Source: Acidimicrobiaceae bacterium
Lineage (GTDB): Bacteria; Actinomycetota; Acidimicrobiia; Acidimicrobiales; RAAP-2
Direction of reading: 5' to 3'
Assembly (NCBI GenBank): GCA_003155135.1
Contig: PMFN01000047.1
Coordinates: forward strand, 75,953 to 139,952
DNA length: 64,000 bases
Position 1 is the stretch's first letter. The number at the start of each line of letters is the position of its first letter. Below the pieces are notes generated by a model. That model saw nothing but the letters and a program-made list of their open reading frames with translations. It was not told the DNA's origin and searched no databases. Positions 47,083 to 57,948 of the stretch are shown piece after piece. The position numbers and the translations under genes are program-made.

Positions 47083-47115
47083 GCATCGGCCGGGCTTTTT
47101 TGGCCCGGCCGATGC
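47083..47115 (+). terminator. groEL terminator hairpin
   Basis: GCATCGGCCGGGC (47083-47095) and GCCCGGCCGATGC (47103-47115) are perfect 13-bp arms. The seven-base loop is TTTTTTG, so the T-run is in the loop and none follows the stem. It lies 28 nt after the groEL stop and is the strongest terminator-like stem in the window. Confidence 0.75.
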
Positions 47116-47151
47116 GCGTCCGGGGCCCGGTCACCGGTGGTTGCACCTCGC

Positions 47152-47157
47152 TAGGGT
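47152..47157 (+). promoter_or_regulatory. -10 box for a leaderless Nudix mRNA
   Basis: TAGGGT ends 6 nt before ATG 47164. No SD is present. It lies downstream of the groEL terminator. Confidence 0.5.
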
Positions 47158-47163
47158 GTCGCC

Positions 47164-47928
47164 ATGACGGCGCCCGAGGACCCCGTCACCCCCCAGATCA
47201 TCCCTCGACCACTGTCGGCCCGGCCCGGTCGCGACGCACCCTGGGCCACGCTCGAGCCGGAGCGACGCCGGGGCATCGGCCTCGCACGGGTGGCGGCCGC
47301 ACTCGAGGCGGGGGGCTTCGGGCTCCCGATCCCCGACGGCCCCCTCGCCGGCCCGCCGCACGCCTCGCCGGTATTCGACGGGGCCGCCGTTGCCGGCCGT
47401 CTGCCGGTGGGAGCGGCGGTCCTCGTGGCGCTGTTCGAAGAGTCCGGTGAGACCCGAGTGGTACTGACCAGGCGCTCGGCGCAGCTCCGCTCGCACACCG
47501 GACAGGTGTCGTTCCCGGGCGGCAAGCTCGACCCCGGCGAGAACGCGCTCGAAGCGGCGCTGCGAGAGGGCGAAGAGGAGGTGGGACTGCCGGCCGACGC
47601 CTCGTCCCCCGCCGGGTGGCTGCGCCCGGCGAGCTCGTTTGCATCCGGCTCGCTCATCATGCCGGTGGTCACCACCTTGGGACATCGGCCGGAACTCGTG
47701 GCGAGTCCCGCCGAGGTGGACCGGGTCTTCGACGTGGCCCTCTGCGACCTGTTGGATGAGGGGGTCTTCCACGAGGAGCGCTGGAGCCGGCCCGAGCGCC
47801 GCAATCCCGAAGTCGCCGACGGCTCGTACCCCCTGTGGTTCTTCGACGTGGCGGGCGAGACGATCTGGGGCGTCACCGCAGCCCTGCTCCTCGACCTGCT
47901 CTGTGTGGTCCTCGACCTGGCGCCATGA
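47164..47928 (+). CDS. Nudix hydrolase, CoA-pyrophosphatase-like
   Basis: Probable CoA or nucleotide pyrophosphatase. It has 254 aa. The Nudix box reads GGKLDPGENALEAALREGEE then EVGL, fitting G-x5-E-x7-REUxEExGU. The segment before it, LRSHTGQVSFPGG, is the mark of the CoA-pyrophosphatase (NudL-type) subgroup. The N-terminal 80 residues are variable and proline-rich. The exact substrate is uncertain. It has its own promoter box behind the groEL terminator. Confidence 0.88.
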   Translation: MTAPEDPVTPQIIPRPLSARPGRDAPWATLEPERRRGIGLARVAAALEAGGFGLPIPDGPLAGPPHASPVFDGAAVAGRLPVGAAVLVALFEESGETRVVLTRRSAQLRSHTGQVSFPGGKLDPGENALEAALREGEEEVGLPADASSPAGWLRPASSFASGSLIMPVVTTLGHRPELVASPAEVDRVFDVALCDLLDEGVFHEERWSRPERRNPEVADGSYPLWFFDVAGETIWGVTAALLLDLLCVVLDLAP

Positions 47929-48072
47929 GGCCCCGGAGGTGAGAATTCGGGCAAAACCGGGCGATCGCCGTGCCCAGCGCCACGGGACCCGAGCGCCGGC
48001 ACGGTAACGTAGAGGTACGTCGGGGTCGGTACGGCGTTCGTGCACGAGCAACGAGGGCCGGAGGGCAGGCAA

Positions 48073-49232
48073 GTGGCAGAGATTGAGATCGGCGTCTACA
48101 AATCGGGTCGGCAGGCCTACGGGTTCGATGACATCGCCATCGTCCCCTCCCGCAGGACCAGGGACCCCGAAGACGTCGACATCTCCTGGGAGATCGACGC
48201 CTATCAGTTCGGCCTGCCCCTCATGGGCTCGGCCATGGACGGGGTCATCTCGCCGGCCACGGCCATCGAGCTCGGCCGGCTGGGCGGGCTCGGGGTGCTC
48301 AACCTCGAGGGCCTCTGGACCCGCTACGAGGACCCGACGCGCCTCTTCGACGAGATCGTCGAGCTCGACGACGAGAAGGCCACCGCCCGGATGCAGGAGA
48401 TGTACTCCGAGCCGGTCAAGCTCGAGCTCGTCACCGAGCGCATCCGCCAGATGAAAGAGGCGGGCATCATCACCGCGGCCTCGGTGACCCCCCAGAAGAC
48501 CGCGGCGTTCGCTCCGGCCATCCTGGCCGCCGAGCTCGACCTGCTGGTCATCCAGGGCACGGTCGTCTCCGCCGAGCACGTGTCGAAGACCTCCGAGCCG
48601 CTCAACTTGAAGCGCTTCATCCGCGAGTTTGAGATCCCCGTGGTCGTGGGGGGCTGTGCCTCCTACCAGGCGGGCCTGCACCTCATGCGCACCGGAGCGG
48701 TCGGCGTGCTCGTCGGCGTCGGCCCGGGCAACGCCTGCACCACGCGGGGCGTGCTCGGCCTCGGCGTCCCCCAGGCCACCGCCATCGCCGATGTGGCCGG
48801 CGCCCGCATGCGCCACCTCGACGAGACCGGCGTCTACGTCCACGTGATTGCCGACGGCGGCATGTCAAAGGGCGGTGACGTCGCCAAGGCCATCGCCTGC
48901 GGCGCCGACGCCGTGATGCTCGGCTCCCCGCTCACCTCGGCAGTCGAGGCGCCCGCACGCGGCTTCCACTGGGGCATGGCCACCTTCCACCCGACCCTGC
49001 CGCGCGGCGCGCGGGTGCGCACCCAGGTGCGCGGCACGCTGGAAGAGATCCTCTTGGGCCCCGCCCACCAGAACGACGGCCGCATGAACCTCTTCGGCGC
49101 CCTGCGCACCGCCATGGCCACCTGCGGCTACGAGACGGTGAAGGAGTTCCAAAAGGCAGAGGTCATGATCGCCCCCTCGCTCCAAACCGAGGGCAAGCAG
49201 CTGCAGCGCTCACAGGGCGTGGGAATGGGCCA

Positions 49233-49236
<4 letters not shown>
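48073..49236 (+). CDS. GuaB3 family IMP-dehydrogenase-related protein
   Basis: IMP-dehydrogenase-fold TIM barrel without CBS domains, 387 aa. GTG 48073 is preferred because GGAGGG lies 8 nt upstream; GTG 48040 is an alternative. The catalytic-loop cysteine is C222 in [31 protein letters not shown] and the phosphate loop region [20 protein letters not shown] are typical. This corresponds to the actinobacterial GuaB3 group encoded next to guaA, distinct from the CBS-containing GuaB, whose gene is not seen in this window. Whether GuaB3 acts as an IMP dehydrogenase or another purine oxidoreductase varies among organisms. It overlaps guaA. Confidence 0.9.
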
Positions 49237-50789
<1,553 letters not shown>

Positions 50790-50835
50790 CGGGCGTGGAG
50801 CACGATGTCGCCGCTTCCTGCGGCTGCACGCGACG

Positions 50836-53250
50836 ATGGGCCTGAGCGGCCTTCCCGAGATCGGCGACCCGGCACAGCTGTTCTCGCTCGACGACGATCC
50901 GCCGGCACCGCCCGAGCCGGGGCCGGTCCCGGCCCCGCACCCGCCGTTCCTGCCCGATGACGACACCGACGAGTCGGGCCCGCCCCCACCCCCGGCGCGG
51001 GTGGAGGAGCTGCGCACGCCGCTTCGCTCCGAGCGCGCCGACGCGCTCTTGGAGGGCCTGACCGCCCCGCAGCGCCAGGCGGCGGCGCACCGCGGGGGAC
51101 CGCTGCTGGTCGTGGCGGGGGCGGGCTCGGGCAAGACCCGGGTCCTCACCCGTCGCATCGCCCACCTGCTCGCCACCGGCGATGCCGCGCCGTGGGAGAT
51201 CCTGGCCATCACCTTTACGAACAAGGCAGCCGACGAGATGCGCCGACGCGTCGTCGAGCTTGTCGGTCCACGCGCCGAGCGCATGTGGGTCTCGACGTTT
51301 CACTCCGCCTGCTTGCGCATCCTGCGCAGCCACGCGAGCCGTGTCGGCTACCGGTCGTCGTTCACCGTCTACGACGACACCGACTCCCGCCGCCTGATCG
51401 AGCTCATCGTGGCCGAGATGGGGCTCGACACCAAGCGGCTGCCGCCGCGCCAGATCGCCGCGGTGATCGGCCAGGCCAAGGCGGAGCTGATCGATGCCGC
51501 CGCCTTCGCCGACGCAGCGGCCGGTGGCCCCGACCCTTTCCGTCGACGCATCGCCGAGGTCTACGCCGAGTACCAGCGGCGGCTGCTCGCGGCCAACGCC
51601 ATGGACTTCGACGACCTCCTCCTCGTCGCCGTCCAGGTGCTGCAGCGCTGCGAGGACGTGCGCACCGCCTACCAGCAGCGCTTCCGCCACGTCCTGGTCG
51701 ACGAGTACCAGGACACGAACAAGGCGCAGAACGAGCTCGTCATGCTGCTCGCCAGGGACCACGGCAACGTCTGCGTGGTGGGCGACTCCGACCAGTCGAT
51801 CTACCGATTCCGCGCCGCGGACATCCGCAACATCTTGGACTTCGAGCGTTCATTCCCCGATGCCACCGTTGTCATGTTGGAGCAGAACTTCCGGTCCACC
51901 CAGACCATCTTGGACGCGGCCAACGCGGTGATCGACCACAACTTGGGTCGGCGCCCCAAGCGGCTGTTCACGGTCGACGACGTCGGGCCACCGATCTGCC
52001 GCTACCGCGCGGAGAACGAGTACGACGAGGCATCGTTCGTCGCGAGCGAGATCTTCCGGCTGCGCAACGCCGAGCAGCTCGCCTTCGGCGACGTTGCCAT
52101 CTTTTACCGGACCAACGCCCAGAGCCGAGCCCTCGAAGAGGAGCTCGTGCGCGCCGGTGTTCCCTACAAGGTCGTCGGCGGCTCGCGTTTCTACGACCGC
52201 CGGGAGATCAAGGACATCCTCGCCTACGTCCGGCTGCTGGCCAACCCCGATGACGAGGTCTCCGCCCGCCGCGTGGTCAACACGCCCAAGCGCGGCATCG
52301 GGGCGATGTCGGTCACCAGGCTCGCCGCATGGGCGCAGGCGAACGACATGAGCTTCTCGGCCGCCCTCCACCACAGTGCCGAAGCCGGCATCAGCGGCAA
52401 GGCGCTGCGCGGCGCCGCCCAGCTGGCCGAGCTGCTCGACGAGCTGCGCGAGCTGATGGAGCGCACTGGCCCTGGCGAGGTCATCCACGCCGTGGCGGAG
52501 CGCACCGGCTACCTGGCCGAGCTCGTGGCGGAGCGCTCGCACGAGGCGGACGGACGGCTCGAGAACATCGCAGAGCTCGAGGGGGTGGCGGGGACCTACG
52601 AGGATCTCACCGAGTTCTTGGAGACCGTGGCCCTCGTGGCGGACTCCGACGAGATCGACGGCGACGGCACCCGGGTGTCCCTCATGACGCTGCACATCGC
52701 GAAGGGACTCGAGTTCCCCGCGGTCTTCCTGGTCGGGCTCGAAGACGGGATCTTCCCGCACTTCCGCTCCCTCGGCGACAACGCCGAGCTCGAAGAGGAG
52801 CGCCGCCTCTGCTACGTCGGGATCACGAGGGCTCGGCGCTTCCTCTACCTGAGCCATGCCTGGGTCCGCTCCTTGTGGGGCACCACGCAGCACAACATCC
52901 CGAGCCGGTTCCTCGCCGAGATCCCCGAGGAGCTCGTCCGCGACGTCGGGGTGGTGGCACCGCGGCGCGCGGATGGGGCCACCTGGAGCGAACTGCGCTG
53001 GCAGCGCAGCGGCTACGACGCCCCTCGGGCGGCGCCGTTGCCCGGCGCGCAACCGCCGGTGCCGAGGGGTTCGACCGGTGCCGAGGACCTCGGCCTCGTG
53101 GCGGGCGACGTCGTGGTGCACGAACGCTGGGGTGAGGGCACGGTGCTGAGCGCCAGCGGCGAAGGCGACAAAGCCCAGGCCAAGGTCCGTTTCGCCTCGG
53201 TGGGGGACAAGAATCTCCTCCTCTCGGCAGCACCGCTCCGCCGGCCGTAA
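50836..53250 (+). CDS. pcrA: ATP-dependent DNA helicase PcrA/UvrD
   Basis: Superfamily 1A 3'-5' helicase in repair and replication-transcription conflict. It has 804 aa. Walker A AGAGSGKT (94-101), DEYQDTN (motif II), GDSDQSIYRFRAAD (III), and TLHIAKGLEFPAVFLVGLED with YVGITRARRFLYL (V-VI) are present. A proline- and acid-rich N-terminal extension of about 70 residues precedes the helicase core. The C-terminal VVHERWGEGTVLSASGEG resembles the Tudor-like domain that contacts RNA polymerase. No SD is visible at ATG 50836. Confidence 0.96.
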   Translation: MGLSGLPEIGDPAQLFSLDDDPPAPPEPGPVPAPHPPFLPDDDTDESGPPPPPARVEELRTPLRSERADALLEGLTAPQRQAAAHRGGPLLVVAGAGSGKTRVLTRRIAHLLATGDAAPWEILAITFTNKAADEMRRRVVELVGPRAERMWVSTFHSACLRILRSHASRVGYRSSFTVYDDTDSRRLIELIVAEMGLDTKRLPPRQIAAVIGQAKAELIDAAAFADAAAGGPDPFRRRIAEVYAEYQRRLLAANAMDFDDLLLVAVQVLQRCEDVRTAYQQRFRHVLVDEYQDTNKAQNELVMLLARDHGNVCVVGDSDQSIYRFRAADIRNILDFERSFPDATVVMLEQNFRSTQTILDAANAVIDHNLGRRPKRLFTVDDVGPPICRYRAENEYDEASFVASEIFRLRNAEQLAFGDVAIFYRTNAQSRALEEELVRAGVPYKVVGGSRFYDRREIKDILAYVRLLANPDDEVSARRVVNTPKRGIGAMSVTRLAAWAQANDMSFSAALHHSAEAGISGKALRGAAQLAELLDELRELMERTGPGEVIHAVAERTGYLAELVAERSHEADGRLENIAELEGVAGTYEDLTEFLETVALVADSDEIDGDGTRVSLMTLHIAKGLEFPAVFLVGLEDGIFPHFRSLGDNAELEEERRLCYVGITRARRFLYLSHAWVRSLWGTTQHNIPSRFLAEIPEELVRDVGVVAPRRADGATWSELRWQRSGYDAPRAAPLPGAQPPVPRGSTGAEDLGLVAGDVVVHERWGEGTVLSASGEGDKAQAKVRFASVGDKNLLLSAAPLRRP

Positions 53251-53316
53251 TTCCTGGTCGGGACGGCTTCAGGTTCATCTCAGGGTCGTAGGTGCCAAAA
53301 TGGGGGGGTGGCAGCG

Positions 53317-54660
53317 ATGAGCACACAAGCCCCGCCACGTCCCCCTGTCGGTGAAGGGCCCAGAACGAGCAGGAACCAACGTCGCGCGAGGTACCGCAGG
53401 CGACGGATCCTGGCCGCACTGGGGCTCGCCCTGCTGATCTTCTTCGGCTGGGTGGCGTTCTCGCTCGGCGGCGCCCTGACCAACCCTGCCCTCGGAACCT
53501 CCATCGGCGCGCGCTTCGCAGAGTGGGCCCGTGACCACGGCGGGGCCTCGCTCGTCACCATGGTCGAGAACGAGTGGTACAAGTTCCACCAGCCCCCCAA
53601 GGGCGGAAAGCCGCCGAAGGGGGCCATCCCCGTTGCGGGGTCCACCGCCACCACCGTGCCGAGCGTGGGCCTTCCCGTGCCGGCCGCCGTGGTGCCCCCC
53701 GCCAGCCCACCGTTGCCCGGTGAGGGCGTCTGGCACCCAGCCGGGCGCACGGTCGACGGGGTGCCGGGGCTCTACGAGGCATTCGTGCGCCCCGACCCCA
53801 TCCACACCTCGCTCGTGGCGGGCATCGTCTGGATGGACACCAAGCTCTTGCACCCGACGTTGTACTCGGGCAGCTACATCCCCGGCGGTGGCCCCTACAC
53901 CAACACCGCCCCGATCCCCGCCACCGCGCAGAGCACGCTCGTGTCCGCGTTCAACGCCGGGTTCCGCATGCAGGACGCGAGAGGCGGCTACTACACCGAC
54001 GGCAAGATTGTTCCGGGCTACCCGCTCGTGGACGGTGCCGCCTCCTTCGTCATCTACAAGAACGGCAGCTCGACAGTCGCCGACTGGGGCCGCGACGCCA
54101 CCCTCACCCCCGACGTGGTCTCGGTCCGCCAGAACCTCGCCCTCATCGTCGACGGCGGGGCGGCGGTGCCCGGGCTCATCGCCAACGACAATTCCCAGTG
54201 GGGGAGCACCCTCGGGGGGGCGGCGAACGTCTGGCGCTCGGGTCTCGGGGTCACGGCCAACGGGGCGCTCGTCTACGTGGCGGGGCCCGGGCTCACCATC
54301 GTCTCGCTGGCCGACTTGTTGGTGCGCGCCGGTGCGGTGCGGGCCATGGAGCTCGACATCAACACCGACTGGGTGCAGTACTCGACGTACGACCCGGTCG
54401 GCACCGGCCCGGCCATCGGGCCGTCGGGCGTCTGCGGCACCATGTCGGTCTCCACCACACTGAACGGCACCTGCCTCATGACCGGCATGGTCGGCACGCC
54501 GCAGCGCTACTTCGAGAGCTGGTGGTCGCGCGACTTCATCACCATGTCGGCGACCAGCGCCACCTCGGGTACCCAGATCGGCCGTGACGCCGGCTCGGCC
54601 GCCGCCGCGTCGTCCACCTCGTCCACGGCGGCGAAGAAGGCCTCTCCCTCAGCCGGGTAG
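53317..54660 (+). CDS. Membrane-anchored phosphodiester-glycosidase-like (NAGPA domain) protein
   Basis: Single-pass membrane protein, 447 aa. A basic cytoplasmic tail (19-30, RNQRRARYRRRR) precedes one hydrophobic helix (about 31-53), so most of the protein should lie outside the membrane. From about residue 140 it resembles phosphodiester glycosidase (NAGPA-type) proteins: FNAGFRMQDARGGYYTDGK, LALIVDGG, WRSGLGVTANGALVYVAGPG and a final AMELDINTDWVQY segment. The function is probably in envelope polysaccharide or wall phosphodiester metabolism, but the substrate is unknown. The start ATG 53317 follows a G7 run as SD; GTG 53308 is an alternative. Its 3' end overlaps dprE2 on the opposite strand by 12 bp. 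Confidence 0.75.
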   Translation: MSTQAPPRPPVGEGPRTSRNQRRARYRRRRILAALGLALLIFFGWVAFSLGGALTNPALGTSIGARFAEWARDHGGASLVTMVENEWYKFHQPPKGGKPPKGAIPVAGSTATTVPSVGLPVPAAVVPPASPPLPGEGVWHPAGRTVDGVPGLYEAFVRPDPIHTSLVAGIVWMDTKLLHPTLYSGSYIPGGGPYTNTAPIPATAQSTLVSAFNAGFRMQDARGGYYTDGKIVPGYPLVDGAASFVIYKNGSSTVADWGRDATLTPDVVSVRQNLALIVDGGAAVPGLIANDNSQWGSTLGGAANVWRSGLGVTANGALVYVAGPGLTIVSLADLLVRAGAVRAMELDINTDWVQYSTYDPVGTGPAIGPSGVCGTMSVSTTLNGTCLMTGMVGTPQRYFESWWSRDFITMSATSATSGTQIGRDAGSAAAASSTSSTAAKKASPSAG

Positions 54661-55413
54661 GCGGCGCCAGGCGGCCTGCGGCACATTGCGCAGCACGCCG
54701 AAGACGAAGCGGAGTGCCCCCGGCACCCACACCACCTGGGCATTGCTCGTGAGCGCACCCACCATGGCGTCGGCCACCACGTCGGGGGTGGTGGCGAAGG
54801 GAGCAGCGTCGAGGCCCTCGGTCATCTTCGAGTGCACGAAGCCCGGCCGGATGACCTGGAGCGCCACCCCGCTGCCGCGCAACGCCTCGGACAGGCCGAG
54901 GGCGTAGCCGTCGAGGCCGGCCTTGGACGCCCCGTAGACGTAGTTCGCCCGCCGCACCCGCACGCCGGCCACCGAGGAGAGCACCAGGATGCGGCCGTGG
55001 CCCTGCTCGGCGAAGCGCTCGGCGGCGCGCGCCAGGGTGGCAGCGGGCCAGGTGTAGTTGACGGTGGTCACCTCGGCGACCCGCCCCGGGTCGCGCTCGT
55101 CGGCGGACTGGTGCCCCAGGAGCCCGACGGCCACCACCAGGACGTCGACGTCGCCCTCGGCCGCCTTGAACGCGTCGTCGACCACCTGGGCGGCCGATGC
55201 CACGTCGGTGGCGTCGGCGTCGACGATAGGCACGCTGGTTGCCCCGTCGGCCAACAGGTGACGCGCCGCCGCCTCCATCCCGGTGCGATCACGACCCGCC
55301 AGCACGACCGTGCGGCAGCGATCGGCCACGAGCCGCTCGGCGAAGGCCAGCGCGATGTCAGACGTCCCCCCCAACAGGATGAGGGACTGGGGCTTGCCGA
55401 ATGCGTCGTTCAC
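54649..55413 (-). CDS. dprE2: Decaprenylphosphoryl-2-keto-ribose reductase
   Basis: NADH-dependent reductase that, with DprE1, epimerises decaprenylphosphoryl-ribose to decaprenylphosphoryl-arabinose, the lipid donor of cell-wall arabinan. It has 254 aa, the same length as the mycobacterial protein. Shared features: LILLGGTSDIALAFAERL at the N-terminus, the VGLLG motif, VRRANYVYGASKAGLDGYAL and the C-terminal FVFGVLRNVPQAAWRRLPG. The start overlaps the dprE1 stop by 4 nt. It is the last gene of the reverse operon and runs convergently into the glycosidase-like gene. Confidence 0.93.
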   Translation of the reverse strand: MNDAFGKPQSLILLGGTSDIALAFAERLVADRCRTVVLAGRDRTGMEAAARHLLADGATSVPIVDADATDVASAAQVVDDAFKAAEGDVDVLVVAVGLLGHQSADERDPGRVAEVTTVNYTWPAATLARAAERFAEQGHGRILVLSSVAGVRVRRANYVYGASKAGLDGYALGLSEALRGSGVALQVIRPGFVHSKMTEGLDAAPFATTPDVVADAMVGALTSNAQVVWVPGALRFVFGVLRNVPQAAWRRLPG

Positions 55414-56840
55414 ACGTGCTCCTTGGCATGGTTGGTCGCCGCCCCGATCCCGAGGCGGCGTGAAAGGTCCGAGGCGAGCACCCCGTCGGGGTCGACCCGC
55501 GCGGCGGTTGCTTCGAACTCGCCGAGCCGGGGGTACATGGCGCCGAGCAGCTCGGGGCGGAGCCGGGCGTCTTTGGCCAGATACACGCGACCGCCGGCGG
55601 CGGCGACCATCTCGTCGAGGTGGTCGAGCACCCCGGGCAGGGCGCTCGGGCCCACCGGCAGGTCGAGGGCCAGCGTCCAGCCAGCCATGGGGAACGACAG
55701 CGGGCCGGGGTCGCCCGGGCCGAAGCGCTTGAGGACCGCCAGGAAGGACGGGACGCGCGCCGCGCTGAGTGCCTCGATGGCCCGCCGCACCGTCTCGGAC
55801 TCGGAGGCGGCGACCGCGAACTGGTACTGGACGAAGCCACGGGGCCCGTAGAGGAGGTTCCAGTCGCTCACGCCGTCGAGGGGGTGGAAGAAGGAAGCGA
55901 GGGGGTGGAGCTCGCCCATGCGGTGGCGCGGTGCACGACGGAACCAGGCCTCGTTGAACGCCGCGATGCTCGCTCGGTTGAGCAGCCCCGGGGGGGCAGG
56001 CCGGGGGATCTTGAGCCTCGGGGAGCCCGGGGCGGTGAGCGCGCTGCCGGCTTTCGCCGCGGGCAGCTCCTTGGCCGTGGCGTGCTCCCCGCGGGTCAAT
56101 ACGCCACGGCCGAGCCGAGCGCCGCGTGTCATGCAGTCCACCCAGGCGACCGAGTACCGGTAGCCGTCGTCGCCGGACTCCATGGCAGCCATGACCCCGT
56201 CGAGGTCGTCGAAGCGCTCGGTGTCGACCGACATCCAGCTGGTCTCGACGGGCAACAGCGACAGCGTCGCCTCGGTGACGACGCCGGTCAGGCCCATGCC
56301 ACCCGCCGTCGCCCAGAACAGCTCGGGGTCGCTCGCCGGGCTGACCTCGACCGTGCCGGTGGGCGTGGCCAGCGAGAAGCGGCGCACGTGGGTGGCGAAG
56401 CTCGAGTCGCGGTGGTGGTTCTTGCCGTGGATGTCGGCGGCGAGTGCCCCGCCGATGCTGACCTGGCGGGTGCCGGGGGTCACCGGGACGAACCAGCCGT
56501 GGGGCAGCGTGCTGGCGATCAGGTCGTCGAGGCTGACGCCGCCGCCGACGGTGACGAGCCCCGTCTCAGCCTCGACATCGGAGATCCCCGCGAGCGCGGC
56601 CGTCTCGATGACGAGCCCGCCCGCGCACTGCGCGGCGTCGCCGTAGGAGCGACCGAGGCCCCGGGCGATCACGTTGGTGGTCGGGGCCCCGAGGGCGGCC
56701 TCGAGCGCGTCGACGCCGTCGGGCTCGACGACGGTGGCGTAGCTGGGTGACGTGCGACCCCAGCCGGCGAGCAGCGTGCGGCCGCCCGAGCCAAAGGGCC
56801 CAGGAGCTCCAGTCTCCTCGGGTGCCAGGGGCTCAGCCAT
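55410..56840 (-). CDS. dprE1: Decaprenylphosphoryl-beta-D-ribose oxidase
   Basis: FAD oxidase of the VAO family that forms decaprenylphosphoryl-2-keto-ribose. It has 476 aa (mycobacterial DprE1 is 461). RGLGRSYGDAAQCAGGLVIE, PVTPGTRQVSIGGALAADIH and GKNHHRDSSFATHVRRFSLA are FAD-binding and active-site signatures. The cysteine attacked by benzothiazinones (Cys387 in M. tuberculosis) aligns with Ala391 here, in FPMAGWTLALDLP. The gene overlaps both neighbours (8 nt with the upstream UbiA gene, 4 nt with dprE2). Confidence 0.93.
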   Translation of the reverse strand: MAEPLAPEETGAPGPFGSGGRTLLAGWGRTSPSYATVVEPDGVDALEAALGAPTTNVIARGLGRSYGDAAQCAGGLVIETAALAGISDVEAETGLVTVGGGVSLDDLIASTLPHGWFVPVTPGTRQVSIGGALAADIHGKNHHRDSSFATHVRRFSLATPTGTVEVSPASDPELFWATAGGMGLTGVVTEATLSLLPVETSWMSVDTERFDDLDGVMAAMESGDDGYRYSVAWVDCMTRGARLGRGVLTRGEHATAKELPAAKAGSALTAPGSPRLKIPRPAPPGLLNRASIAAFNEAWFRRAPRHRMGELHPLASFFHPLDGVSDWNLLYGPRGFVQYQFAVAASESETVRRAIEALSAARVPSFLAVLKRFGPGDPGPLSFPMAGWTLALDLPVGPSALPGVLDHLDEMVAAAGGRVYLAKDARLRPELLGAMYPRLGEFEATAARVDPDGVLASDLSRRLGIGAATNHAKEHV

Positions 56841-57855
56841 AGATCCCGATCAGGAAGAGCGCCACCCAGCTGAGCCCGAGGACCTGCAGGAGGCGGTCTC
56901 GGAGCGCCAGCTCTTCGGGCGCGCCGCCGTGGCCGGCGTCGAGGAGGCGCAGGACATGGAGGATGCCCAGCACGACCGGGACCACGGTCAGCTGGATCCA
57001 CACGAGGTGGTGGCCGACGGCGCGATCGGCCAGCCCGGTGCGCTCGAAGGCCCACAGGCAGTAGGCGGTGACGGTCACCGTCGCCGTCAGGGTGAGCGTG
57101 GCCTTCAGGAACGACGCGGTGTAGTCGCCGAGTGCGGGCCGGTGCTCGGCGCGCTGGGGCCCGAGCAGCTCGAACTCGGCTGTGCGCTTGCCGGTGACGA
57201 CGAAGAGCGCACCGAAGGAGGTCACGACCAGGAACCAGCTCGACAGCGGCACGTGGGTGGCCACGCCGCCGGCGATCGCCCGCAACACGAACCCGGCGGC
57301 CACCGCCGCCAGCTCGACCACCGCCACGCGCTTCAGCCACAGCGAGTAGCTGACACTGATGGCCACGTAGGCGGCGATCACGACGGCCAGCTCCCATCCT
57401 GCGAGCCACCAACCGAGCGCAATCGACCCGGCCAGGAGCACCGCGCTCATGGCGAGGGCGACGGCCGGGCTGAGCGATCCAGAGGCGATCGGGCGGTGCC
57501 GCTTTTCGGGGTGGAGCCGGTCGGCCTCCACGTCGAGCACGTCGTTCAATAGGTAGGTGCCCGATGCGGCGGCGCAGAAGATGCCGAACGCGCCGAGCGA
57601 GTGCAGCAGGACGGAGCGGTGGAAGAGCACGCCCGCCGCCGCCGGCGCCACGAACACCAGCACGTTCTTCGTCCACTGCCGGGGCCGCAACGCACGCACT
57701 GCGGAGCGCAGCGGTTGCTTCGGGGCGCTCACGACCTCCAGGCTGTGCGCGCTCGGCCGGGGACGGGCAGCCGGGGGAAGCGGACCACTGTCGGCCTGGC
57801 CCGGCGTCTGGGCAGGGAGTTCCCGCGCGTCGGGGACCTCGTTCGCATCGGCCAT
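56833..57855 (-). CDS. ubiA: Decaprenyl-phosphate phosphoribosyltransferase (UbiA family)
   Basis: Polytopic membrane prenyltransferase that makes decaprenylphosphoryl-5-phosphoribose, first step of the arabinose-donor pathway. The UbiA motif is [20 protein letters not shown], with [12 protein letters not shown] before it and about nine hydrophobic segments. I place the start at ATG 57855 (340 aa); an upstream in-frame ATG at 57954 would give 373 aa, but its extra 33 residues are low-complexity and would cover the divergent promoter and palindrome. The start is uncertain. A phosphatase step is not encoded here. Confidence 0.88.
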   Translation of the reverse strand: MADANEVPDARELPAQTPGQADSGPLPPAARPRPSAHSLEVVSAPKQPLRSAVRALRPRQWTKNVLVFVAPAAAGVLFHRSVLLHSLGAFGIFCAAASGTYLLNDVLDVEADRLHPEKRHRPIASGSLSPAVALAMSAVLLAGSIALGWWLAGWELAVVIAAYVAISVSYSLWLKRVAVVELAAVAAGFVLRAIAGGVATHVPLSSWFLVVTSFGALFVVTGKRTAEFELLGPQRAEHRPALGDYTASFLKATLTLTATVTVTAYCLWAFERTGLADRAVGHHLVWIQLTVVPVVLGILHVLRLLDAGHGGAPEELALRDRLLQVLGLSWVALFLIGIYG

Positions 57856-57909
57856 CCCTTCAGTCTGGCCCAAGCCGGCCGGCACGCCGGGCACGCCAGA
57901 GCGACCGGC

Positions 57910-57946
57910 CGCCCCGGCGCCGATCTCGTGGTCCGGCGCCGGGGCG
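57910..57946. promoter_or_regulatory. 13-bp perfect palindrome between divergent units
   Basis: Arms 57910-57922 and 57934-57946 are exact reverse complements around an 11-nt centre. The element lies between the reverse arabinose-donor operon and the forward B12-subunit gene, right beside the TATCAT box. It may be an operator for a dimeric regulator or an RNA hairpin of the reverse transcript. Confidence 0.45.
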
Positions 57947-57948
57947 CC

